From contig CP103022.1 in NCBI GenBank assembly GCA_024752435.1, forward strand, positions 1,178,001 through 1,242,000: 64,000 bases of DNA. Direction: 5' to 3'. This DNA comes from Allantophomopsis cytisporea (taxonomy: Eukaryota; Ascomycota; Leotiomycetes; Phacidiales; Phacidiaceae). How positions within the stretch are numbered: position 1 is the first letter of the stretch; each line of letters begins with the position of its first letter. Below, piece after piece: positions 44,735-56,344 of this stretch. Under the pieces are notes generated by a model, which was not told the origin of the DNA, did not search any database, and saw nothing but the letters and a program-made list of their open reading frames with translations. A program made the translations under genes and the position numbers.

Positions 44735-47700
44735 GGTGATTATCTCGGACGCTGGAAAAGAAGCTCTCATCAATCCCTAAGTCTGTATGACTTCGTACTT
44801 GTGTAAAATCGAGATGGGCTTGATAACACAAGGAAAGAGGAGAGGAGATGAGATGAGATGAGATTTGTGCTGATGTAATTCCAATAGAGGAGATGATGCT
44901 GCTGCTGATGCGTCGGATCGAGAGTCATCAGGGACATTCTTATACCTCTTCCCATACCTCAACATCTGGCAGCCACAACAGAAGAGCGCCCATATACAGC
45001 AAGATCATCACTCGTTTCCTCCCTTATTTTCGTATTCTCGCTATCAGATTGATAGCGAGCCTCATCTCGAAAACTGTACGACATGTTTGCTTGTGCCACT
45101 ACCCTCACTCCCATACTCTATTTTCATTCCACCATCCGTTAAACAAATAACCTTCCACAACCTCACCGGCCGCGACTTTTTTGATATATACCCAGAAGCG
45201 AGAGGGAAGACGCGAAGAACAAGGCTGCATGCAGTGGCGGAGTCTGGCGAAACCACGAGGTAAGCATAACTTTATGGATTTCAGGTAGGATATAGGGCTG
45301 CATGGAACAAACTGATTGTTCCATGTCCTGACAAAAACGTGATTGTAGAGATACTGCTGCGGGAGTGTACCGTACCGTGGAAAGCAAACAGTACATCGTC
45401 CATAGAATTGGAAATCATGATTTGGCGGCAATGGCAACTTTACTACCTTACCCGAATTCATAAGGTGCAGATAAGACATCTGTTGAAGAGCCGAAGACAT
45501 TAAACAGCCTCACTGAAATATGTATCATGCTTTAATAGTTGTAGAGATGATGTAGAATCTGACGGTCGTTATATGATTCTGATATCCCAGAGAAATACGC
45601 ACATATCTCCGTATAAGCTTTGACTACATTGTGGTTCTGCAAGGAACCGTTTCCTCAATTCACCGCCAACATTATGGACGTAGTAGTGTTCTAAAGTCTG
45701 ACAGCTTGGCCATCGACGTGAGGTTAGAAAAGTCGTATTGAGAGCCAGATGCAAAGAGCAACCTAATAATCCCAGGCTTCCTCATGACCGGGTAGGAAAG
45801 TGGGAGATTGGAGATTGGGAAGCGGGATGAAACTGGTATCATCGATGTGCTGGCAGGCGACTGGTGGTCCATGTCAACGATGATGTGTAATACTGAGCTA
45901 CCAAGAACAGATACCTCCAAGTGATGTATTTACAAATTAGTGACACTGGCAGTATTTCTAATCATCTCATATGAAATTGATGGATAGCCACTTGCGATTG
46001 TCATCGATGTTGTTGGTCTGAACCCTGTTGGTATGCCCATGCCTCTTGATAGACGCAGTAATAAATAGTATCATCTAGGTATTGAATCGAATTGACAGTC
46101 GTCATAGTGCCGTAAGGCTGTTGTATTTATTTCTGAAGCGGCTATGCTTTTGATAGAGGATGTACAACCTGGGATCACTAACATCACTATGATCGACGGT
46201 ATTGACTTCGTGTCTGCAGGTACTCTGGAGTGACAAAAAGAAGTCGGACCTGAATGCAAGTCGAGTGAGTGGGTGATTGATTAATGGGCAGATGCGAAAG
46301 CCCGATGGACCGGATTATTGATGCCTTACTATCAGTACCGATACCCATCAGGCATCAAGGCATGAAGATTAGCTGCCACCTGCCAAGTGGTTTCTGTGAG
46401 GTGGCTTTCGTGGCTTCTCTCCTTCTAGGTCTTCGTCTCTTCTTCTCTTCTTCTCTTCTTCTCGATGTCCGTCCGACTCTTGTCTCTTAGTGTTTGAGTC
46501 GGTCGTATTGTGTGTATCGACGCTCAGGAACAGCCACGTCGCTGTGCATACTTGGAGCTGCAAGTGCAAGGATTGAACAGATGTCCACCACAGAAATAAT
46601 CCTCTTTTACATACCGACAATGTCCTGATCTGAACTGTCCCCCCAGCATCTACATTGCATCTGAGACCGAACTTGTCAAGGTAGAGAAGAAAATTGCATA
46701 CAGAAAGAGAGATACATCCAGCTGAGGAATCAAATTCAATTGGAAGATTCGATTCCAATTTGTTTAATTCATTCCTGTCCCATGTTGTCATCCTCAGCTG
46801 TCGTCGTTGTATGCTTGTCCAACATTATGCATTTTGCCTGACTGTGATTCTTGTACCTAGGTATTCTTCAATCCTCAATCGTCTCGTCTTCTTCCTCTTC
46901 TTCATCATCATCCTCCTCCTCCTCCTCCTCCTCCTCCTCCTCCTCCTCCTCCTCTTCCTCCTCCTCCTCCCCCTTCTCCCCCCTCTCCAACAACTTGTCT
47001 GCTCCGAACATTGGAACCCTCCAAACTTACTTTCAACTTCGTCAGCAACAAGCTTTGGTCCAAGAAAATCTTCCCCATTTATTATTGCGCACATTATATA
47101 AGAAGAAAGCAGCAAACGGGCATCGTTCCCCGCAAAGCCCGGGAAGCCATTCACCAAGTTCCAGAAGCTCCGTCATCCCATCTTCACCGCCATAAGAGAT
47201 TCCTCCCCTACGATTACCCCTTTTCAAGAACGATATGCTCTGTGAATTTTACACTTTGTGTGCTCGAGAACATAAAAATCATCAATTGAGTGTTTGAAAG
47301 GGTCGGGCGAATATTCCTTCGCAGTTCTCTCTACTGTCCTTACAGTCTATTTGTGGGGCCCCTCTACGACGTTAAACGTGTACAAGATCGGTCAGTGGAG
47401 CCCAACCACCCAACTGATACGACACACCTCTCTAATCTCTGCACAAAAATATTCCTACAATTTGGTATAAGGATTCACTAACGGAGATTTTCATGGTCAG
47501 GGTATTGGGCAGCTACGTCTCAGGCAAAGAATAGAATATTACTTCAGACGACAATCATAATGTTCTAACACCATAATCTTGTTACCATATCGAAAAGAAG
47601 AAGACAAAAAAGAAAACCGAGGTGTGTCGAAGACACAAATTCCCCGAAGATAACCAAAACTAAGGAACGAGTACGGAGAGTATCAACGCAAGGGATTGAG

Positions 47701-48191
47701 GAACATACCTCACTTTTTTTCTACCTTTCGCACGAGAAATATCAAAGTCAAAAAGGCAGAAACAAAACAAAAAAAAAGAAGAAGAAGAAGAAGAATCAGA
47801 AACCAGAATCAGACTCAGAATCAGAATCAAAATCAAACAGATTCTTTAATGTTTTAGATTATCAAATCTTCTAAATCTGGATCCATATGAGCAATCGACA
47901 ACCCACAGGAAACAACAGGTTAGCATACCCGCGAAAGTGACAAAGTTACGAGTCCTTCTCCAGGAAGTAGCTCTGGGACATGCACCACCGAGTCTCCACT
48001 ATCATCTTCTAGGTGGGATACCGTTCACTCCTTCCGTCAACTACAAGGTACTGGGATTCACGGTGCCAACAGAACGTGAGATTGTCTTTCGAGTCAATGA
48101 TGTTGATATTTCAGAGCGTCCTTACTTTATTATGAACTCAATTCACTTCACTTCACTCTCAAATTTAATTTAATTTAATATATTCACGGCA
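44735..48191. other. intergenic region with microsatellites
   Basis: 3.5 kb between divergently oriented genes. It contains a TCC microsatellite and a GAA/AGAATC-type repetitive purine stretch at 47770-47845, both probably in the leader of the 14-3-3-like gene. Frames here are low-complexity or lack motifs. No RNA gene recognised. Confidence 0.5.
46909..46978. repeat. (TCC)n microsatellite
   Basis: About 23 TCC units with one TCT interruption. The apparent poly-Ser, poly-Leu and poly-Arg frames over it are artefacts of the repeat. Confidence 0.95.
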
Positions 48192-49328
48192 ATGGGATCA
48201 GCTGACAAACCTCCTCACAGAAGAGTGACGAGACCTTCACATACTCGCTGGCCAGATCGATTTCGAGATCGTCTTCTCTATCGTGCAGGCCCAAGAGATA
48301 GCTTTGAAAAAGCACTCCTACCACTCATCTATCACTCTCGACATCGTGATCCTGATCGCGACCTGTTGGGCATCATGGCCTCTTCGGAGGTCGACCAGAA
48401 ATTTCTTGGTCAATTCGCCCAGAATATCTCCATCGATCATCCAATCCTATCTTCATGGCTCTTCAAGGTGTTGGGCCTATCTGTTATTCTATCAAAACAG
48501 CTTGTTCGTGCACGCAAGCTCCGCAAACTGGATCCAACTCGGGCAACCAAGTCTTTGGAACTTTACATGCATATCATCTGGTTATCACGAGAAGGACTCA
48601 CCATCATTGAACAGCATGTTCTCCCTTGGGTTCGAGGCTTCAGCGAGCTCAAGGTCCTGACATATAAGCTCCGCGCAAGCTTCTACCATGTCTTTGTGCT
48701 CTTCCACAATTACCCAAGTGTTAATCAAGCTGCCAAGTCGAAACGGACTTCAACCCCTCCCGGCTTCCAATCACCAAAGTCAGGGAAGTTGGATAAAGGC
48801 AAAGCCCCAGATCGTGGCACGCCTCGTGCCTCCCCTGATCGGCAATCTGGTCGTAGTTCAGTGCAGCCCTCGCATCCCATGGAGGGTGGTCCGGTGGGCG
48901 GACGCAACTTTCCTCCGCCTGCAGCGAGTTTTCTTCTTCCAGCAAAAGACTACATCCCAACTGCCATGGCTTGCTTTGTAGAGGCCTCGGATCTCTCGGA
49001 GAAGTTACTCTGGGGAAGTCACCCACTACGCTTGTCAGTACAACTCGAGTTCTGTGCGTTTCTGTTTGATTGTGTGCATGATGGAGAAGGGGCAAGGAAA
49101 TTGGCGAAGAGGACGATTGCGGAGGTCTATAATGCGCAAGAGGGGATGGATGATGATATGTTCGAGGACGCGGCGGAACTGGTTGGCGTGCTTGGGAGGA
49201 TGATGAGGAGAGGTACGAAGAATCCTGCTTCACAAATTAGGTCGCCGGAGGGTTATGGTGCTCCGGCTGAGAAGCCGAGGGAGAAGTGGGAAGAAGATTT
49301 GGGTCGGTTAATGGGTATTCCTATATGA
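48192..49328 (+). CDS. divergent 14-3-3-domain-like protein
   Basis: Single-exon frame of 378 codons. From Met 62 (48375, MASSEVDQKFLGQFAQNI) the sequence is helical, with LGLSVILSKQLVRARKLRKL, LEYM-like helices and YKLRASFYHVFVLFHNYP. It then reaches a 14-3-3-like C-terminal part: DYIPTAMACFVEASDLSEKL followed by GSHPLRLSVQLEFCAFLFD and ARKLAKRTIAEVYNAQEG. That order matches the HPIRLGLALN and ACRLAKQAFD region of 14-3-3 proteins, which bind phosphoserine peptides. A Pro/Ser-rich insert (~65 residues, about residues 180-245) separates the two halves, and the usual phosphopeptide-binding Arg/Tyr set cannot be identified with confidence. The first 61 residues are basic and less convincing, so translation may start at 48375 (317 residues). 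Confidence 0.75.
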   Translation: MGSADKPPHRRVTRPSHTRWPDRFRDRLLYRAGPRDSFEKALLPLIYHSRHRDPDRDLLGIMASSEVDQKFLGQFAQNISIDHPILSSWLFKVLGLSVILSKQLVRARKLRKLDPTRATKSLELYMHIIWLSREGLTIIEQHVLPWVRGFSELKVLTYKLRASFYHVFVLFHNYPSVNQAAKSKRTSTPPGFQSPKSGKLDKGKAPDRGTPRASPDRQSGRSSVQPSHPMEGGPVGGRNFPPPAASFLLPAKDYIPTAMACFVEASDLSEKLLWGSHPLRLSVQLEFCAFLFDCVHDGEGARKLAKRTIAEVYNAQEGMDDDMFEDAAELVGVLGRMMRRGTKNPASQIRSPEGYGAPAEKPREKWEEDLGRLMGIPI

Positions 49329-49589
49329 TTTCGGGTGGATCTTTTCATTTTCAAGCGTGCTGCATTTCAGCGTGGCGCACCAGGTGGTTCTTTCATACCA
49401 TTGAATAAAAAGTCATGCTTTTGAAACTATAATCTATGTGAGAGCAGCATAAGAGGCAAGCAGAAATGCAGTCCAAATCCCAATTCCCATACCGTTTTGT
49501 TTTCGAAGCTAATGAAGGCAATGAAGCCAATGCCAATAAAATTGTCCATGATTATGTTCCCAGTTCTTGCAAAAGCAGCCCTCCAGCCA

Positions 49590-50488
49590 TCAACCATCCT
49601 TGAATTTCTTCTCAATGAGATCCGCGACAATCATCCTGCCAGTGTAATTATAGAATGAAGCTTGCATCTGCAACCATTTCTGCTCCCGATATCTCCCTTC
49701 CAACATCTCCAGTACTTTGCAATCATCCTTCGTCCAAATATCATCCGCCTTCAACCTCATTCCGTCTTCCTCAACAACAGCCTCTCCCTCTCCCTCCCCA
49801 TCCTTCTTTTTCTTCGAATTGTCACCACTCTTCTCCTTCTTCTTACTCTTGGTCTTCTTGCCCTCCTTCTTGTCCTCACCATCAGAGACAGGTGGAGATG
49901 GATCCGCTTCTCCCCCTCCCTCTGCAGTCTCACCTTTCTCCAACTCCTCAAGCCTAGCCTGACAATCCTTCTGACCCCTCTTCACAGCCTTTGCGATCTC
50001 GCGCCATGTCTTCCCCTCTCTATGCAGCTTGACGAGCACAGCATCTTGTTCAGTTGTGAACTCCTTCGTGGCTCCGCCATCCTTCTCCTTCTTCGCTCCA
50101 TCTCCACCCTCTTTCGTCTTTTTCGCAACCTTCTTGTCCTCACCAGACTTCTCATCCTCGCTTGCCTTCTCTTCGGCTGGCTTATCTTCACTTTTCGCTT
50201 TCTCCTCTGGCTTCGCTGCCTCGACTTGCTTTGCCGTCGTGTGGATCGTGGCCCGTCTTCTCACTTTGATGGTGCCGTCGCCCTGATGTCGTCAGTACGT
50301 GAGTATTGTCGTTCGTGTTCATAACTTACGGGTTTAACTACTAACTCAAGCCTTTTGCCGCTGCTGCGTCTTCTGACGTGTTCTTCTTTGTTGACTGGCT
50401 GGATGATGGGACCCCCGAGAATCCAGTTCGAGAACGATAGGCGGAACTTCTCCTTGTCCTTCTCCTTTTTCCTCGGAATAGTGTACAT
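49590..50488 (-). CDS. Myb/SANT-like domain protein, lysine/glutamate-rich
   Basis: Exons 50488-50330 and 50282-49590 (47-nt intron) encode 283 residues. The start MYTIPRKKEKDKEKF is followed by FSNWILGGPIIQP. The middle is a highly charged Lys/Glu stretch. A Myb-like helix-turn-helix follows, FTTEQDAVLVKLHREGKTW continuing WREIAKAV, then another charged linker. A second Trp-containing helical segment (DDIWTKDDCKVLEMLEGRY) ends the protein. The Trp spacing suggests DNA or chromatin binding in the nucleus, but the target is unknown. It converges with the 14-3-3-like gene, with about 260 bases between stop codons. Confidence 0.8.
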
Positions 50489-51702
50489 GCTGGTTGCCTT
50501 TTGATGCTGAACTTGGACTGAGTTGAGATGTTTGACGTGGCTTCACGTTTCTAGTGGTCTAGGATGAGTAAGGTGCAGAGAAAATATTGTACTCATAAGG
50601 CCGAACGAGAAGATCCTAGACAACGTTTGATTTATTCAATTGAATAGTGGTAGTAGGGTATGCGTCTTCTTTTGTCATCGTCAATCGTCGAGGTAGCTTT
50701 CTGTAAGGAAGGATTGCACTTGACGCGACTTAGGTCGACGACAATACGTGAGTCAAGATCAATTGGCAGCACCAAATTTTCGCATTGTATGGTGCGTACG
50801 CAGTTAGAAAATTCTATGTTATCACTGAGAGGTGCAGATGTTTAGACTGAAAGGAGGAGGTATACGTCGTGCTTACCTTTCGCGATGAACACCTCCTTTT
50901 CTCGCGGTCATTTTGTAGAGGCACAATCGACCACTATCAAACAATCATTTACGTCCGGAAATATCCTGAAAACAGACCAAATAGCAAACAAGTTGTATCG
51001 CTAACAAGTTTTCGTTCTATTATCTACAAACCGAGGTCATATTAGGATTTATATTGATGGGAGGGCAGCAGATCTCTTGGTACGAGATCCTGACTTTGTT
51101 CATTTAGCATTATTTGGATAATTATGGGTAGAAGACTACGAAAATAACAAATGTCATAGATATGGAAAACCAATTATGTTATAATATATATTGCTCGACG
51201 TGATCTTACGGAGTTTTAAGGAATTAACCCTATGATTTTTGAAGTATTCTATGTGATTCAGATTGATTAAATCAAATCCTGGGTTAATAAATGTTTTTGG
51301 GATAAGGTAGCAGATATTCAATGTCATGTGTTAAATCCCTCTATTGGGTGAAAAACACTCTCTCTACTCGATATGACTTGGCTGGGATGAGATTCGAGAG
51401 AAGAAACAGAAACCGATTTCCTCTCAAGCCACCTCGAACCCAAGCAACTTTAACTGTCTCAATCACGGTCAATTGTTATAATTTTCTCAATCATAAGGTA
51501 CATTTGATTTGCACGTGACTATCACATGACCTGGCTGGGTGAGCTCCGCTCATCATGAAACCTCAGGCATCAGCACTAAACTAGGGCTAAAGTTTTCTCC
51601 ACACCAAAGGAAATCCATCTCGCCGCCGCGACGATTTTTTGAAAACTCCATCGACAAACGCACAAACCTCACCATTAGATTTCTATTGGAAGACTGTCAT
51701 CA
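50489..51702. promoter_or_regulatory. intergenic region with the ribosomal protein uL1 promoter
   Basis: 1.2 kb between divergent starts. Near the uL1 gene, CACGTGAC (51511) and a telobox-like AACTAGGGCTAAAG (51580) occur. Such sites are common in fungal ribosomal protein promoters, but their use here is inferred. The left part (51050-51300) is AT-rich with no feature. Confidence 0.4.
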
Positions 51703-52523
51703 TGTCTAAAATCACAGTCGGTATGTTTTAACCTCATCGCATAGATTTCGACTTTTTCGATATTTGCGACCATGGTCGTCGTCGTCGATTTCGATCTACT
51801 CAAAATGACCAATTACTTACATCTCGTTCCTTCTAGCCGGTGTGCGTACCAACGTCCAATCCCTCCTTGAGTACTCTCAGGAGACCAAGAAGCGCAACTT
51901 CCTCGAGACCGTCGAGCTCCAGATCGGTCTTAAGAACTATGATCCTCAGCGTGACAAGCGTTTCTCCGGAACCATCCGCCTTCCCCAGGTTCCTCGCCCA
52001 AACATGAGCATCTGCATTCTCGGTGACCAGCACGATATCGATCGTGCGAAGCACGGTGGTGTTGACGCCATGTCCGCCGATGACTTGAAGAAGTTGAACA
52101 AGAACAAGAAGCTCATCAAGAAGCTCGCACGCAAGTACGATGCTTTCGTCGCTTCCGACACCTTGATCAAGCAGATCCCACGTCTTTTGGGTCCAGGTCT
52201 TTCCAAGGGTAAGCTTTTACCAGAACATTTTACGACATGAACAATCTAACAATTACACAGCCGGAAAGTTCCCAACCCCAGTCTCCCACAACGAGGATCT
52301 CTCCGCCAAGATCACTGAGGTCAAGTCCACCATCAAGTTCCAGTTGAAGAAGGTTCTCTGTATGGGTGTCGCCGTCGGTAACGTTGAGATGACCGAGGAC
52401 CAGCTTATCTCTAACATCATGTTGGCCATCAACTACCTCGTCTCTCTTCTTAAGAAGGGCTGGCAGAACGTTGGAAGCTTGACCATCAAGGCTTCCATGT
52501 CCCCACCAAAGCGTCTCTACTAG
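51703..52523 (+). CDS. rpl1: 60S ribosomal protein L1 (uL1, L10a)
   Basis: Exons 51703-51721, 51837-52208 and 52261-52523 give 217 residues, the same length as yeast Rpl1. The first exon encodes only MSKITV plus one base, as is common in fungal ribosomal protein genes. Family motifs: NFLETVELQIGLKNYDPQRD, RFSGTIRLP, ICILGDQHDIDRA, YDAFVASDTLIKQIPRLLGP, GLSKAGKFPTPV and VGNVEM. It ends SMSPPKRLY. The protein forms the mobile L1 stalk of the large ribosomal subunit that contacts the E-site tRNA. Codon choice is biased to C-ending codons compared with neighbours, as expected for a highly expressed gene. Confidence 0.97.
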
Positions 52524-53902
52524 ATGTAGTCCTCTTTACTGAGTGATTGCTCGAGAAGGGTTATTAGGTTTTTGTAGTTCACGAGTTAAAAAATACAAAT
52601 GAATTGCAAGGCTAGAATAGATATTATGCGTGTGATCATTTCAAAAACTGACTGATACATTATTTGCCATACCACCTATGTTTGGCCATAATTCCAGCCT
52701 CAACAGCGGTGAAGCTCAGCTACTCTTGTGTCTGCATGAAATTCTATGTCGCTATTGCTCCTGCAAGTTTATGATCAAGCAGCAAGCAGCTGATAGAGCA
52801 GATTTACATATGGTCAGTGCTGTGCGAGAGGTTCAGATCAAAAGGTTGCATGCAACGTTTCGTACAGGATCTGAGCTCTAAAACTCTTTGGCGTGCATTA
52901 CACATAGACGGTGAGGGAGTCGTCCCAAGTTCCATGAGGTTGATGAGATATTCTTGGGTGGTATGCTTACTGCGTAGAGCATGTGATGATATCAATCGAC
53001 ATGCAGAGCATAAATTTTCCATGCAGAGAAACATATTTTTCTCCAATATCGAATGAAATACTGAGCAGTCATGACGTTCACCGTTTCTCCTAGCTACGTT
53101 TACGAGGGCAAACTCAATCCGAAGCTATTCGTGATCCCAGAGAAGTCATTAAAAAGGCGCATTTCTATCAGAAATCATGTCGCGAACCCCCCACAGTCAA
53201 GACCCTTTCGAATCGAAGGTCACGGCTGGTAGGAAAGAGGGTTTTCTTTATTCTAAAGGGCCGGGAACGATGGGGACGAAATTGAATGACGAACCCATAG
53301 CAAGCCTCCGTAGAGGAGCCGTTATGTAAATTAACTAAAAGTATAGTTAACCCACTGATGATGAAGAAGAAAGAAGGACACGGAGGGATCGTGAATTTAT
53401 ACTGCCCTCGCTAATGCTTTCCACGCTAGTGCACTTTTGCTCTCCGTTTTGCTCGTCTGTCAAACTCGTTGGCGAGCCTGTATTTGCACCAATTAAACTT
53501 GCAAATTTCTGCTCACTAGTCAGCATCTGAATAATTATATCTTGTGCACCTCAACGAAACCAGCATATTAGGAGATGTGCACAACAACTTGTGCTCGCCC
53601 ATATATTCTCATGACGAGCTTTGCATAGTCTTGTTGCATCTGATGAACGTTGAAGTTTAAATAAACATACGGCTAAAAATAGTTACACAACCTTAAATGA
53701 TCTCATTGGTCTGATTGACGGAATGACTGAACGACTCTCAGTAGCTATTCCGTCTTCATTCTGCTAATCCGTCATGGGAGATCTGAGCAAGTATGAGGTA
53801 CTCATAAGAACGGCTCGATATCTTAAGATAATTGTATTTAAAAGGTCATCGCTGACGTACTCTATACAATGAAGCCAGTTGAGATCTAAGAGGAAGTGTA
53901 CA
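52524..53902. other. intergenic region, no gene seen
   Basis: 1.4 kb between the convergent uL1 and MFS transporter genes. Short frames only; nothing recognised. Confidence 0.5.
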
Positions 53903-56056
53903 TCATCCTTCAGCAGCAATTCTCCTCTCCTCTTTCTCCTCAACCGTAAACTCACTCTCAGCTGCCTCTACTCTAACAAATCCCATGAAACATATGAGAG
54001 CCACCCCCGCACAAGCAACCTCCAACCAAAAGGCATTCTTGTAACTCTGCCTAACACCCTGATACTCCGTGAATGTTGCTACAACATCCGCGAATCCAAG
54101 AAGGACTGCAATTCCAAGATGCATGAGTATCATACACCAACTCCCGGCTAGACCCTGTTGTGCTTTCGGGAATGAAGAAGTGATGAGAATGTTCGATACA
54201 TTGAAAGTAATATCTATTCCCAGCGTTGCACATACCATCGATGTGAAGAAGAAGGCCCAGTAATTCGCGCCTTTTGGTGCAAGGGCAAAGAGGAGTGGGG
54301 CGACTATCCAAGCTACGCTTCCAAAAGCACAGAGCACTGTACCTGGGACACGATGCATTATCTGTAAGATTAGTGAATGAGAAATTGCTGGAGAGAGAGA
54401 ATACGTACTGTTCCACCAAAAAGAGAAATGAAGATGCCCCCCATGAAGAGCGGTGTGTACCATGCAACGACTTGCATGGGTGTGAGAACAAGAACATTGA
54501 GCATATAGTAGGTTGCGTAGAGTAGGAATATCCCCAGAGATCCGTAAGTAAGGAACAGCGCGATTGTAAGCGCTGGCATATATTTGACCTTGAACAAACT
54601 GGAAGGAAGAAGGGGGTGCGGAGCAATATTGCACTCGACATATCCCGCTAAGCAAAGAATAAGAACCCCGACAATGAAGAGCACATATACGTATGGCGTC
54701 TTCCAGCCCCGAGGTGCATGGGCGGAATCTGTAATGGCAAACGTGAATAGAATAAGCCCACTTGAAATGAGCCCAGCGCCCAGCCAATCCATCTTCACGG
54801 TCTTGTTTCGAGTTATGAGCTGGGTTGGGATGAAGAATAAGGCCGACACAGAAGTGATGAAGGTCAAAGCGGTTCCGACCCAAAAGTATAGCCTCCAATC
54901 TGTCCCCTTTGCTTGCGCAGCCGTACCAGCGAAGAGAATTCCAAGGAAGAAGCCTGCAGCGGCACAGGCTCCATAAACGCAGAAAGCCACGTTCTTTCTG
55001 GGGCCTGGACGGTAAATACTTCCAAGGAGGGAGAGACCTGAAGGAAGAAATGCTGCTGGACCAAGTCCCTGGAGAGCACGGCAGAAGTCCAGCATGATTT
55101 CGTTCTGAGAGAACCCGCCGATGAGAGACCATAGCGTCAACCATGCCATGCCGAGCACATACATGAGCTTCCCTCCATACATATCGGCAAAACGACCCAT
55201 AACGAGAAGAAAGGATGCAATCACAAGGGAAAACGCACTTGCAGGCCAAGTGCTAGAAGCTGCGGGGATATCCAGAGCTCTCGAAACGGTAGGAAGGATG
55301 ACTGTAAATCCTGAAACCCAATATTCCTATGCTTGTTAGTAATTTGGCCTACTCCTGAGGAATAAGCAGACATACGCAGAGAATCTGACTCATGCAGATT
55401 GAGAAACAGCATGCTATCTCTGCCCATAATGAATTAAAAATCTTTGGACGTTCTCTGCCCAATCTACTTAGAAGTTGTTCTTCTGATTCTTCAATATCCA
55501 TTTCCGCTGAGTACTTCATCTTGGGTAATTCAACGTTGGAAGACAGGGCTGAGTCTGCAGTATGCTGGTTTTTGTCATAAGTCGGATGAGAATCATTGTT
55601 GATGGGAACCTCAACCATCCTATTGCTTTGATATGCTGTGGGCGCTATTGATCCATGGCCATATGACTCTTCTCTTTCATTTAGAGATGCATGCAATGCT
55701 TTGTGACCTGAGTGTGGTCTAGCTAATTGGGGCAAGCCAGAACTTGACCAGGAATTGAGGATTGGATTTTGATGATGCATATGCACCGGCGGTACCGACG
55801 GTGACATGCCTGTATCTTGACTCCTATTATCCGACTGTTCTTTGGGTACACTCTCGTTCGTTTGCGTAATACCGACTAATGTCTCGTCTGCAGCAGACGT
55901 AGATCTCATTGAATTTGGTAGTGTTTCAAGGTGGCTATCCGTTTGAACGACCTTCGAAGGAAGAACCGACTCAGAGGCTGATGACTTTAGATGTTCTTCA
56001 TCCATCCTTCCTCTGTTCGAGTGTATCTGGTGGTGACTACCAGAGGTGGACAGCAT
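53903..56056 (-). CDS. MFS drug:H+ antiporter (DHA2 / aminotriazole-resistance type)
   Basis: Exons 56056-55376, 55326-54409 and 54361-53903 join exactly in codon phase 0 to give 685 residues. The first ~205 residues are a hydrophilic, Ser/His/Asn-rich cytosolic tail. Membrane segments start at the end of exon 1 (EIACCFSICMSQILC). MFS signature features: MGRFADMYGGKLMY (loop 2-3 motif A), CRALQGLGPAAFLPSGLSL (motif B-like) and GACAAAGFFLGILFAGTAA (motif C-like). The number and order of hydrophobic segments fit the 14-TM drug/H+ antiporter class related to yeast Atr1. The substrate is unknown; relatives export azoles, aminotriazole or borate. The unusually long N-terminal tail could carry regulatory sites. 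An upstream cluster of TGACGCCC sites may drive stress induction. Confidence 0.88.
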
Positions 56057-56271
56057 GTTTTGGTGGCACACGTAGTTCTGACCAATTAGGAAAATATTGA
56101 TAATAGGAATAAGTCAAACGAAAAGTGCTCATTAACGCGAACAACTGAAAAGAATCAGAACATTCGGAGAAGTTTGAAAGAAAAGACAGACAGGATGATC
56201 TGATTTGATCTCGTATGAATACCTTTGATTTCGAATTTGATTTCAAAGCATTTTGACGGAGGGAATGTTGA

Positions 56272-56344
56272 GGGCGTCATTATGGGCGTCACAATGCATT
56301 TAATAGCGAGAAAGGACAGTTGCTGGGCGTCATCTTGGGCGTCA
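56272..56344 (-). promoter_or_regulatory. four TGACGCCC (CRE/bZIP-like) sites upstream of the MFS transporter
   Basis: GGGCGTCA on the plus strand at 56272-56279, 56284-56291, 56325-56332 and 56337-56344, i.e. two pairs each spaced 12 bp start-to-start. They lie 216-289 bp upstream of the MFS start codon. The core TGACG is recognised by fungal bZIP factors of the CREB/ATF class; use here is inferred. Confidence 0.5.

Noticed and set aside
46851..47195. Poly-Ser / poly-Leu / poly-Arg frames near the TCC repeat
   Set aside because: Generated by the (TCC)n microsatellite in all frames; no conserved flanking sequence.
54051..54641. Alternative minus-strand frame over the MFS transporter
   Set aside because: Overlaps two MFS exons in another frame; transmembrane-like composition comes from the T-rich coding sequence of the transporter.
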